Shown piece by piece: positions 1 through 5,971 of a stretch of DNA of 8,909 bases. The DNA comes from Phycisphaerales bacterium. GTDB lineage: Bacteria > Planctomycetota > Phycisphaerae > Phycisphaerales > UBA1924. A model generated the notes under the pieces. It saw only the letters and a program-made list of their open reading frames with translations, was not told the origin of the DNA and searched no databases. The position numbers and the translations under genes are program-made. Location of the stretch: positions 1-8,909 of the forward strand of contig JAESSR010000134.1 in NCBI GenBank assembly GCA_016764015.1. Reading direction: 5' to 3'. The stretch's first letter is position 1. The number at the start of each line of letters is the position of its first letter.

Positions 1-1
1 C

Positions 2-694
2 TTCGGGCTCCAACCCGGCGATTCAACCCATCATGGTCGGATTACATGGACATTCAAGCACCTCAAGAAATCATCGATCATCGTCGATATCCCCGCATAC
101 TCTGTGCGGACCATGATCATCCTCAACGACGAACCAATCCGCTTGTATGATGCCAACAAACGCCAGCGTCTCGTGCTCGATCACGAAACAATCAACCGGG
201 GCAACAACACGCTCCAGATCGCATTCGAGAATAACGCGATCTCAGACGACGGCGATGCATATATCGAATCGGCGCTCAAGCTGATGGTTGATCAGGGCAG
301 CTTTATCGAAGCGTCCAACTCAATCACCGATAAATGCGAGTGGTCATTCGCCAAGTGGGAGACCCCCGCAGAGGTCGAGTTCGATTCGATCGCCAAAGCC
401 AAGCTCAAGAGCGCCAAGGCCCCATCCTGGTGGCGGACATCGTTCGATACCCCGTCGGTGAAGGTCGCCTTATATCTTGATATGGCAGGCATGTCCAAAG
501 GACAGGTCTATGTCAATGGGCACGCGATCGGACGCTACTTCGTCGAAACCAACGAGGGCAAAGCCGTCGAACCAGCAATACCTTTGGCAATCCCGAGCGC
601 ATGGCTCAACACCGATGAAGAAAATGAGCTGACCATCTTTGACGAGTTCGGCTCATCACCAAGCAAGGTCAGAGTCATTGTCGAACGCATGTAA
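2..694 (+). CDS. GH35-type beta-galactosidase, C-terminal part (5' truncated by window edge)
   Basis: The reading frame is open from base 2, so the 230 residues here are the end of a larger protein whose catalytic part lies outside the window. Around nt 419-545 is the stretch APSWWRTSFDTP, then about ten residues later LDMAGMSKGQVYVNG and IGRYF. This is the pattern of the C-terminal jelly-roll domain of family GH35 beta-galactosidases (P-x-W-[YW]-[KR]-T-x-F followed by GKGxxxVNGxxxGRY). The residues before it look like an additional beta-sandwich. GH35 enzymes remove terminal beta-galactose from oligo- and polysaccharides and are usually exported; the signal peptide would be at the unseen N-terminus. 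An internal GTG at 104 is not a real start because the same frame continues upstream with sensible sequence. A clear terminator follows the stop. No catalytic residue is visible here, so activity and exact substrate cannot be judged; another sugar-binding jelly-roll protein is the alternative. Confidence 0.8.
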   Translation, partial: FGLQPGDSTHHGRITWTFKHLKKSSIIVDIPAYSVRTMIILNDEPIRLYDANKRQRLVLDHETINRGNNTLQIAFENNAISDDGDAYIESALKLMVDQGSFIEASNSITDKCEWSFAKWETPAEVEFDSIAKAKLKSAKAPSWWRTSFDTPSVKVALYLDMAGMSKGQVYVNGHAIGRYFVETNEGKAVEPAIPLAIPSAWLNTDEENELTIFDEFGSSPSKVRVIVERM

Positions 695-726
695 TCGAGC
701 GATTTGATAGCGGTATATTAAAAAAC

Positions 727-775
727 AAAGCCACGCATGTACTTGCTCAAAGTGAATGCGTGGCTTTTTTCTTTT
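727..775 (+). terminator. Strong rho-independent terminator, possibly bidirectional
   Basis: A perfect stem GCCACGCAT (730-738) / ATGCGTGGC (756-764) extends with AAA/TTT to 12 bp (727-738 with 756-767). The loop is 17 nt, and T765-T770, C, TTTT follow. It sits 32 nt after the GH35 stop and ends that transcript. The left flank is A-rich (AAAAAACAAAG), so on the - strand the stem is followed by CTTTGTTTTTT, and the element could also stop leftward transcription. Confidence 0.9.
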
Positions 776-783
776 CACAGCGA

Positions 784-789
784 TATGAT
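784..789 (+). promoter_or_regulatory. Candidate -10 box TATGAT for a leaderless HD-domain transcript
   Basis: TATGAT matches the sigma70-type -10 consensus at 5 of 6 positions and ends 5 nt before the ATG at 795, the usual spacing to a transcription start. Transcription would then begin at the A of the start codon. No SD-like purine run lies between the preceding terminator and the ATG. The region 17 nt upstream (around 761-766, TGGCTT) is a poor -35 and overlaps the terminator, so the assignment rests mainly on the -10 box and the missing ribosome site. Confidence 0.4.
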
Positions 790-794
790 TTTGC

Positions 795-1340
795 ATGAAA
801 ACGACAGACTCTCCTATATGTGTTTCTCGTTGGCAGCATGCAGCGTCCTACGCCGCCCGCGCCCACAACCATCAGTTCCGCAAGGACAAGAAGACGCCCT
901 ATATCGCTCACCCATTCCGGGTGGCACTGGTCTTAGGGCAGGTCTTTGGGTGCACCAACGAGGTCGCCCTGTGCGCCGCGCTGCTCCATGACACCATCGA
1001 AGACACCCGTACCGACTACGACGCGATCGAAAAACGCTTCGGCCGCGAGATCGCTGACTGTGTCGCGGTGCTCACCAAGAACATGCTCTTACGCGAATCA
1101 AAGCGCGAGGCAGACTACGACAAACGCCTCGCGATCGGACCTTGGCAAGGAAGATTGGTTAAGCTCGCCGATGTCTACGACAACGGGCTCGACATCCCCA
1201 AAGAATCAATGAAGAAAAAATGCATCGACCGCTGCAAACGGGCACTCGAACTCACAGAAAATGATACAGCGCACGAATCAATCGTCACCGGAAGAGCAGC
1301 CGTCGCCCAAGTGCTCGCCATGCTCGAATCAGATGCGTAA
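795..1340 (+). CDS. Small HD-domain protein, Mesh1/RelA-SpoT-type (p)ppGpp hydrolase-like
   Basis: This 181-residue protein is close to the length of stand-alone small alarmone hydrolases. Visible motifs are RKDKKTPYIAHP (H39), the HD signature LLHDTIEDT (H65, D66, E69, D70), an FG at 82-83 before the next helix, VAVLTKN (91-96) and LVKLADVYDN (D126, N130). From memory, Mesh1 binds its metal with H35, H61, D62 and D122. The spacings 26 and 61 are identical here, so all four ligands and the ED pair appear intact. The expected reaction is removal of the 3'-pyrophosphate of ppGpp in the cytoplasm, lowering the stringent-response signal; Mesh1 relatives also hydrolyse NADPH. There is no synthetase, TGS or ACT domain. 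The ATG at 795 is chosen because the protein start then aligns with the family. It lacks an SD sequence and follows a terminator by 20 bp, so it is probably a single-gene unit. The fold is well supported; the substrate is inferred. Confidence 0.85.
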   Translation: MKTTDSPICVSRWQHAASYAARAHNHQFRKDKKTPYIAHPFRVALVLGQVFGCTNEVALCAALLHDTIEDTRTDYDAIEKRFGREIADCVAVLTKNMLLRESKREADYDKRLAIGPWQGRLVKLADVYDNGLDIPKESMKKKCIDRCKRALELTENDTAHESIVTGRAAVAQVLAMLESDA

Positions 1341-1342
1341 AG

Positions 1343-1382
1343 CACTCATCACAAACTCAAGGGCGATCAGGTTTGGTGAGTG
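1343..1382. terminator. Weak hairpin at the junction of two convergent genes
   Basis: CACTCA (1343-1348) can pair with TGAGTG (1377-1382), and CAAAC (1352-1356) with GTTTG (1371-1375). The stem is interrupted by an asymmetric internal loop, with a 14-nt terminal loop. It spans the 16-bp gap and the last codons of the PDZ gene. Rightward it is followed by TCTTGTTG, leftward only by CTTTACG, so neither side has a proper T-tract. It may act weakly on the HD transcript; for the leftward operon it looks inadequate. Confidence 0.3.
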
Positions 1383-2463
1383 TCTTGTTGATCAAACTCT
1401 TTGAGCCTTCGCCCTTATTCGCCTTGAGCTGCTCCACCTGAGAGACATAATCATCAATGAGTGCTTGATGTGAATCGAGTGTTTCCTGCAATGCTTTGCG
1501 TACTTGCTCATCGAGTTCATCTTCTAAATCAACCTGAATCTGACCAGCCTCAATTTCGAGCAGCTCACGCTGGGCATCGATCGCTTGAAGGTTCTTGCCC
1601 GCGAGCTTGATCGCAAATCTGCTCATGATATCGGTAGCTGCCCCAATCGACTCCCAAGCCTTGATCCGCCGGGGTGTTGTCATCAGCCCCGTTTCAATCA
1701 GCCTTCCAGCCCCGCCGATCATCGCCGTCGCAAGCTGCCGTCTCGGCGAACGCGGATCGGGAGCCGACCCCTTGGGGAATGCCGCAGCGATCCATTGATC
1801 CGAACTGATCTTTGATCCGATCAAGTTTGATTCAGGTACAACGATCCCTTTGCGAGCCCATCGGAATGCCAGTGCTCTTCGTGCAATCCCGGGCTCAAGC
1901 CTCGCCGCCCCGGTCAACTCGCCATACGAACCCAAAGGCAGTTCCATCTTGATCGGTTTTCCATTGCGGATCACGGTCACAGGCAGCATCTCGCCGGGCT
2001 CTCTGCTCAAAATTTGCGCCCGCAGATCAAACGAGTTCATAAGTATCTCGTCACCCACACGAGCAATCACATCACCGGGATTGAGCATCTCGCTCGCGGG
2101 GAAGTTTGGGTTATTGCGTATCGGCACCACCTCGATCGCCCCGACACGGATTACCCCAAACGAAACCCCGAGCCCGCCCTTGGGATGTGTCTGGAATCGC
2201 TGCTGGCACGCGAGCACCAATCGTGTCCGCTGTTCATGCGACAAGGTCATGTCACCAAGGTAGAACTCCAAATCACTCAGCGAAATCTCTTCAAGGCTAT
2301 TGGCAAGATCAAGCGTCGCCAAATCCCGTTCAAGCCAAGACTGCGAATCAAGCTGATCCACAAGCCCGCGGACATGCTCATCGGGCTGAGCCGATGCCTG
2401 ACACACAGACATGGCGATGCCCATGCTGAGAACCGTTTGATAACATTTGAAGCGTTTGTTCAT
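1357..2463 (-). CDS. Secreted PDZ-domain protein with predicted coiled-coil C-terminus, function unknown
   Basis: The 368-residue protein (ATG start at 2463; a GTG one codon upstream is the alternative) opens with a signal peptide: MNKRFK, a hydrophobic core around residues 10-20, and a likely signal peptidase I site at ASA|Q (after about residue 25). Residues 28-90 look helical. About 97-178 form a PDZ domain, with GLGVSFG as the ligand-binding loop region and LNPGDVIARVGDEIL as the typical PDZ core, ending in VTVIRNGKP. Residues 185-285 are unassigned. Residues 295-350 are rich in E, Q, D and L in a heptad-like pattern and probably form a coiled coil. No serine-protease triad or HtrA-like domain is visible, so this is a PDZ scaffold or adaptor in the periplasm rather than a protease. 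The 30-bp gap after the kinase gene suggests co-transcription, but no SD is present and a TATAGT box lies 6 nt before the ATG. The role is unknown. Confidence 0.75.
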   Translation of the reverse strand: MNKRFKCYQTVLSMGIAMSVCQASAQPDEHVRGLVDQLDSQSWLERDLATLDLANSLEEISLSDLEFYLGDMTLSHEQRTRLVLACQQRFQTHPKGGLGVSFGVIRVGAIEVVPIRNNPNFPASEMLNPGDVIARVGDEILMNSFDLRAQILSREPGEMLPVTVIRNGKPIKMELPLGSYGELTGAARLEPGIARRALAFRWARKGIVVPESNLIGSKISSDQWIAAAFPKGSAPDPRSPRRQLATAMIGGAGRLIETGLMTTPRRIKAWESIGAATDIMSRFAIKLAGKNLQAIDAQRELLEIEAGQIQVDLEDELDEQVRKALQETLDSHQALIDDYVSQVEQLKANKGEGSKSLINKTLTKPDRP

Positions 2464-2469
2464 CACACA

Positions 2470-2475
2470 ACTATA
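2470..2475 (-). promoter_or_regulatory. Candidate -10 box TATAGT before the PDZ gene (internal, leaderless promoter)
   Basis: On the - strand TATAGT (5 of 6 to TATAAT) is followed by TGTGTG and then the ATG at 2463. A start of transcription at or beside the A of ATG fits the spacing. No GGAG-like element occurs in the 30-bp gap. No convincing -35 box is seen 16-19 nt upstream; the nearest sequence is about CTGAAC. The arrangement mirrors that of the HD gene at 795. Confidence 0.35.
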
Positions 2476-2496
2476 TCGGGTGCAACGCTCACCGGT

Positions 2497-3537
2497 TCAG
2501 CTTTTGTGCAGTTTCGTAATCAGTTCGCTCTGATGCTCATCGAGCCACAACGCTTTGCGTGCCACCGCGACGAGCATCGAGCGGGTTTGTTCACTGGGAC
2601 CATTTGAGCTTTGTGCGGGCACCGCTGCAAGCGCCTCGTCGATCATCGCCGGGCCCATCAGCCCAGCACACGCCCGCAACGAGCACGCCGATGGATTCAT
2701 CGGGGCGAGCGATTCATCCGCATACGCACTGCAATATCCGCCCCAAAAATGCTTGAGTGCACCAAGCTCAGGAGCCGGGTCACAATCCTGTGCCCGTTGA
2801 CCCTGAGCAGGAGCTTTGAGCGAAAAATGCACCATCGCCTGAGCCACTTCCCGAACCCGTGAACCGATCCGCGTGTTGTCAAAGTCGCAGACAGCCACGA
2901 TCTTATTGCCGCGATAGATCATGTTGCCCGGATGCCAGTCTCCATGAACAATCGCATTCCCTGTCGCATTGGCTTTGGCAAGCTCATCACCATATCCGAG
3001 CATCCGCTCAAAGTGTTCGTGTGTCTGTTCGCTGATCCCAAGGCTCTGGCCAAGGGTGTTGAGCCGAGTCGTATCGATCGCTGTCGGCTCAACCGGGCCC
3101 TCAAAGCTCGTCGTGATCTGATCGAGCACCCGGTGAAGCTCGCCAAGGAGCGAGCCGGACTCACGGGCATGGTCATTGATCATCGCAGCCGATCGATCAA
3201 AGCCGATCCCGTCAATAAACACAAACAACTCGTACACATGATCCTCGAACTGTACCATCGAGTTATTGTCAGCCTTCGTGCCAAGCATCGGCGGCACACA
3301 CACACCTCGCTCAATGCACCCAAGGATCACCTCATGAGAAAACGCGACAACAGGCGGCAGATCAAGCCCGCGTGCCCGCCGTTTGAGCAGCAGCTTGCCA
3401 CGATCAGATCCAACAACCACCTTAGGCGAATACACCGACCCGGCCGCAAGCTCATTGATCGAGTGAATCGGGCCAAGATTATAATGTCCAAGCACATGGT
3501 CGATCTCACGCTGACTGAGCTGTTGGCGTGATGGCAT
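2497..3537 (-). CDS. APH/choline-kinase-fold phosphotransferase, substrate unknown
   Basis: This 346-residue cytoplasmic protein has the signature of the aminoglycoside phosphotransferase (APH) superfamily. The catalytic loop VHGDWHPGN (H198, D200, H202, N205) and the metal-binding CDFDNTRIG (D218, D220) are both intact. In the N-lobe, KLLLKRR around residues 48-54 offers the expected ATP-binding lysine (K52), and HEVILGCIERGV (68-79) carries the helix glutamate (E69). Family members phosphorylate hydroxyls of small molecules such as aminoglycosides, homoserine, choline, methylthioribose or spore-coat sugars. The motif set looks most like the general CotS/ThrB-like APH proteins, and nothing points to drug resistance. 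The ATG is supported by GAGGG 8 nt upstream. The gene lies 32 bp after yicC and 30 bp before the PDZ gene, consistent with an operon. The fold is secure; the substrate is not known. Confidence 0.8.
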   Translation of the reverse strand: MPSRQQLSQREIDHVLGHYNLGPIHSINELAAGSVYSPKVVVGSDRGKLLLKRRARGLDLPPVVAFSHEVILGCIERGVCVPPMLGTKADNNSMVQFEDHVYELFVFIDGIGFDRSAAMINDHARESGSLLGELHRVLDQITTSFEGPVEPTAIDTTRLNTLGQSLGISEQTHEHFERMLGYGDELAKANATGNAIVHGDWHPGNMIYRGNKIVAVCDFDNTRIGSRVREVAQAMVHFSLKAPAQGQRAQDCDPAPELGALKHFWGGYCSAYADESLAPMNPSACSLRACAGLMGPAMIDEALAAVPAQSSNGPSEQTRSMLVAVARKALWLDEHQSELITKLHKS

Positions 3538-3545
3538 CGCGTGAT

Positions 3546-3550
3546 CCCTC
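3546..3550 (-). promoter_or_regulatory. Ribosome binding site GAGGG of the APH-fold kinase
   Basis: On the - strand GAGGG is followed by an 8-nt spacer and the ATG at 3537. It lies in the 32-bp gap after yicC and supports translation from this ATG. Confidence 0.6.
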
Positions 3551-3569
3551 TTAAAAGGCTAAACGGAGA

Positions 3570-4454
3570 TTACTCAGCGTTCTGGACCTGTTCCTTGATC
3601 CGATCGATCGCGCCCTTGATCTCAACAATCAGTCGGCTCATCTTCGCATCCGGGCTCTTCGATGCGATGGTGTTCGCTTCACGCAAGAGCTCTTGGGCAA
3701 GGAAGTCCATCGTGCGGCCGATCGGGCGTGAGCCGTCATCGTTGAGCAAATCCTTGAAATGGATCAGGTGCTCAGAGAGCCGGGCGATCTCCTCAGCGAT
3801 ATCTGTTTTCTCGGCATACACCGCGATCTCACGGATCAGATCAGATTGCTCAATATCAGCTCCCGCATCGGAGATCAAAGCCTCCATCCGAGCCTTGAGC
3901 CGAGTCTCGTAGTCCTTAATCACCTTGGGTGCGATCTCGGTGATTTGGTTGAGCCGATCTAAAATAATATCAAGATGCCCAATCAGATCATCATGAAGTG
4001 AAATCCCCTCACGCGTGCGCATTGCCACAAGATGCTCAAGGGCGAGCTCAATCAACGGGCGGATCGCCTTGCGTGTCCGTTCGAGCCGAGTTTCTTCATC
4101 CTTAGGCGGGCACAACACCCCAGGGAGTTCGACAAGATCAGCAACCGCGATCGATTCGATCGGTGCGCCAATCGCATCGGCGATCTGCTGGGCATATTTA
4201 CGCAGCGCAGGCGCGTTGATTTCCTGAGCAGCCCCCTCATCGGTATCGGTGCAGTTGACCGTGACGGTGACTGATCCGCGAGAGACATTCGCCCGGACAA
4301 CCTGCTCAATCTCAGGCTCAAGCGACGCCAACCGATCCGGAATCCGGATCGAGGTCTTGAGAAACTTATTATTGACAGATCGCACCTCGACCGTGTACAC
4401 CGAACCGGTGTCATTGCTCGATGCGTCTCCAAAACCAGTCATGCTTCGAATCAC
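3570..4454 (-). CDS. yicC: YicC/YloC family endoribonuclease
   Basis: With the GTG at 4454 as start the protein has 294 residues and begins MIRSMTGFG, the N-terminal consensus of the YicC family. The C-terminal DUF1732 signature is also complete: ARLSEHLIHFKDLL, then GRTMDFLAQELLREANTI, ASKS, and the closing IDRIKEQVQN. EVRSVNNKFL near residue 27 matches the conserved E-x-[KR]-[ST]-[VL]-N-x-[RK] block. E. coli YicC and B. subtilis YloC act on RNA as hexameric endoribonucleases; the cellular targets are only partly known. A TTG two codons upstream (4460) is rejected because the AGGAG ribosome site would lie only 1 nt before it, whereas it lies 7 nt before the GTG. secG is 73 bp upstream and the APH kinase 32 bp downstream. 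In many bacteria the next gene is gmk; here it is not. Confidence 0.93.
   Translation of the reverse strand: MIRSMTGFGDASSNDTGSVYTVEVRSVNNKFLKTSIRIPDRLASLEPEIEQVVRANVSRGSVTVTVNCTDTDEGAAQEINAPALRKYAQQIADAIGAPIESIAVADLVELPGVLCPPKDEETRLERTRKAIRPLIELALEHLVAMRTREGISLHDDLIGHLDIILDRLNQITEIAPKVIKDYETRLKARMEALISDAGADIEQSDLIREIAVYAEKTDIAEEIARLSEHLIHFKDLLNDDGSRPIGRTMDFLAQELLREANTIASKSPDAKMSRLIVEIKGAIDRIKEQVQNAE
4333..4351. repeat. 19-bp near-perfect palindrome inside yicC
   Basis: The arms CGATCCGGA (4333-4341) and TCCGGATCG (4343-4351) are perfect inverted repeats around a single A. The site lies in the coding sequence for S-I-R-I-P-D-R, a conserved part of YicC, so codon choice alone could have produced it. 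A dimeric binding site inside the gene is possible but unsupported. Confidence 0.6.
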
Positions 4455-4461
4455 AAGCAAA

Positions 4462-4466
4462 CTCCT
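4462..4466 (-). promoter_or_regulatory. yicC: Ribosome binding site AGGAG that fixes the yicC GTG start
   Basis: On the - strand AGGAG lies 7 nt before the GTG at 4454 and 1 nt before the in-frame TTG at 4460. The spacing selects the GTG and gives the family-typical N-terminus MIRSMTGFG. Confidence 0.8.
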
Positions 4467-4527
4467 GTTTGATCGTCAACCACACTCCTGCGCAGACCCA
4501 AAGCCCGCAAGCGAGGAAGGTTCATTA

Positions 4528-5049
4528 TTATTCATCACCAACGGGAAGATCTGTGCCAGCAGGAAGCTCAACATCGGCTTCTTGCACTGCTTCGTTATCG
4601 ATCACTTCATCAGCACCCTCATCAGGCAATCCTGAAAGATCAATCGCCTCGCCAGCTCCTGTGTCCGACTGTGTGTCGTCAGCAGGTAGAGTTTGGGCAG
4701 GCGCCGAGACCACAGGCGTATTGCGTGTCTGCTTGGGTGGGCGGGTCGCAAAGTTGAGCACGATCGCAAAGCCAACAAATGTCACAAAGATCCCGATGGT
4801 CGCCCAGGTCAGCACATCACCCGTTTTTGTACCAAACGCGGTCTGCCCTGCTCCGCCGCCACCACCAGCACCGAACGCGCCGCTGAGCCCACCACCTTGC
4901 GGGCGCTGAACCAGCACAAGCAAGATCATCACGATGCTGACTATGAGAAATGCGCCAATAAGCAAGTTGGTCATCATCGGGCTAATCGCACCCAGCGAGA
5001 GAGCCGCAGGATTCGAAATTGATTGAGTCAGTTGAGCGAAAATCGGCAC
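4528..5049 (-). CDS. secG: Protein translocase subunit SecG with long acidic C-terminal tail
   Basis: SecG is the small SecYEG-associated membrane protein that assists preprotein export. Residues 28-48 form the first membrane helix, ending VLVQRPQGGGLSGAFG, the conserved SecG cytoplasmic loop. A glycine run follows, then GQTAFGTKTGDVLTWATI leading into the second helix (about 78-100). The family core is about 75-110 residues; here about 70 more follow (104-173), rich in A, P, D and E and ending GDE, with no recognisable domain and probable disorder. There is also a 25-residue N-terminal extension. The start is GTG, preceded by GGGAG with a 6-nt spacer; the MM at 25-26 would also give a normal SecG but has no comparable support from my reading. 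tpiA lies upstream, a pairing common in bacteria. Whether the tail is functional is unknown. Confidence 0.93.
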   Translation of the reverse strand: MPIFAQLTQSISNPAALSLGAISPMMTNLLIGAFLIVSIVMILLVLVQRPQGGGLSGAFGAGGGGGAGQTAFGTKTGDVLTWATIGIFVTFVGFAIVLNFATRPPKQTRNTPVVSAPAQTLPADDTQSDTGAGEAIDLSGLPDEGADEVIDNEAVQEADVELPAGTDLPVGDE

Positions 5050-5055
5050 GCGTTG

Positions 5056-5060
5056 CTCCC
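5056..5060 (-). promoter_or_regulatory. secG: Ribosome binding site GGGAG supporting the secG GTG start
   Basis: On the - strand GGGAG, a 6-nt spacer (CAACGC) and GTG at 5049. This supports the longer SecG with 24 residues ahead of the usual family start. Confidence 0.65.
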
Positions 5061-5160
5061 AGCAAAGTGAAGTCTCAGAACCGCCAAATGCACAGGCTCA
5101 GGCGGTGCCAAGTCTAGGCGCACTCTCAGATTACTTCACCCTGTTCCGATTGTGTGTTTT

Positions 5161-5184
5161 GACAACAAGACCCGAACACGGGTC
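5161..5184 (-). terminator. Probable intrinsic terminator after tpiA
   Basis: A perfect 6-bp GC-rich stem GACCCG / CGGGTC (5179-5184 with 5169-5174) with a 4-nt loop starts 6 nt after the tpiA stop. On the - strand it is followed by TTGTTGTC. The T-tract is broken by G residues, so termination may be partial and some reading into secG is likely. Confidence 0.55.
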
Positions 5185-5190
5185 ATAGGC

Positions 5191-5967
5191 TCAGACCTGC
5201 TGGGCAGCGCCAGCATCGATAATGGCAAGGAAGTCCTCCGCCTGGAGCGAAGCCCCACCAATAAGCCCGCCGTCGATGTCAGCCATCCCCATCAACTCAC
5301 CCGCATTGCCAGGCTTCATCGACCCGCCATAGATAATCCGCATCGCATCCGCCACCTCTTGGTCATACATCGAAGCGATCAACGCACGGATCGTCCGGTG
5401 AGCATTCTGGGCATCTTCAGGCGTCGCGGTCTTTCCAGTCCCAATCGCCCAAACAGGCTCATAGGCAATCACCACCGAGCCCAGCGACGATTTCTCAACA
5501 TCCTTGAGCCCCGCACGGATCTGAGCTTCATTGATCGCATCGGTCTGCCCGTTTTCCCGTTGCTCAAGGGTCTCGCCCACACACAACACCGTGACGAATC
5601 CATCAGCCAGTGCCGCTTTGGTCTTGAGATTGATGAGCTCATCAGATTCGCCAATCACATGCCGCCGCTCAGAGTGTCCGGTCAAGACGGATTTGACTCT
5701 GCAATCAGCAAGCATCTCGGTTGATATCTCGCCGGTGAACGCGCCATTAGATTCATGCCAGCAGTCCTGTGCACCGACGAGCACACTCGACCCCTCACAT
5801 TTAGCGCCGATCTCACGGAGATACACAAACGGAACATACACAGCCACATCCACTGTGTCAGTAGTCAGCCCGCTCTGGACACCAGCAATCAGATCCGCTG
5901 CCGATTGAGCGTTGGTGTTCATTTTCCAGTTGCCGCCGACGAATGGTTTGCGTTGAGCTTTGGTCAT
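5191..5967 (-). CDS. tpiA: Triosephosphate isomerase
   Basis: The 258-residue enzyme interconverts dihydroxyacetone phosphate and glyceraldehyde 3-phosphate in glycolysis and gluconeogenesis. All hallmarks are present: FVGGNWKMN near the N-terminus (N13, K15), the catalytic histidine in LTGHSERR (H98), the catalytic glutamate in AYEPVWAIGTGKTA (E170) including the mobile loop 6, and the phosphate-binding YGGS (213-216) and GGAS (237-240). The length is normal for the family. The frame is open for 45 more codons upstream (to 6102), but that extension overlaps the preceding gene. The start at 5967 has GGAGAA 4 nt upstream (GGAG 6 nt) and gives the family N-terminus. It follows the sugar-phosphate transferase gene by 28 bp and probably shares its transcript; a hairpin after the stop separates it partly from secG. 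Confidence 0.97.
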   Translation of the reverse strand: MTKAQRKPFVGGNWKMNTNAQSAADLIAGVQSGLTTDTVDVAVYVPFVYLREIGAKCEGSSVLVGAQDCWHESNGAFTGEISTEMLADCRVKSVLTGHSERRHVIGESDELINLKTKAALADGFVTVLCVGETLEQRENGQTDAINEAQIRAGLKDVEKSSLGSVVIAYEPVWAIGTGKTATPEDAQNAHRTIRALIASMYDQEVADAMRIIYGGSMKPGNAGELMGMADIDGGLIGGASLQAEDFLAIIDAGAAQQV

Positions 5968-5971
5968 GATA

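Larger units (their letters stand above)
5050..5190 (-). other. 141-bp gap between tpiA and secG: terminator, secG leader and a small hairpin
   Basis: This is the largest untranslated stretch of the - strand run. Its right end holds the tpiA terminator and its left end the secG ribosome site. Between them a hairpin ACCGCC (5080-5085) / GGCGGT (5101-5106) with a 15-nt loop could form in the secG leader. A TAGACT on the - strand (about 5113-5118) is a possible -10 with a weak -35 (GTGAAG) 17 nt upstream. I recognise no riboswitch or small gene. A promoter for secG-yicC is expected here but not proven. Confidence 0.35.

Noticed and set aside
2014..2607. 197-codon + strand open frame across the PDZ gene and the end of the kinase gene
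   Set aside because: Shadow frame spanning two supported - strand genes; no domain or start signal seen.
2932..3531. 199-codon + strand open frame opposite the APH kinase gene
   Set aside because: It is the antisense of a gene with clear family motifs, and its translation is basic, low in recognisable motifs and lacks a ribosome site.
4455..4460. TTG at 4460 as yicC start
   Set aside because: AGGAG would be 1 nt away; the GTG at 4454 has 7-nt spacing and gives the family consensus start.
4461..4527. Possible terminator between secG and yicC (CTCGC/GCGGG region)
   Set aside because: The loop would be only 2 nt and no T-tract follows, so it is unlikely to be functional.
5631..5644. 14-bp perfect palindrome TGATGAGCTCATCA in tpiA
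   Set aside because: A palindrome of this length is expected about once in two windows of this size by chance, and it lies in coding sequence.
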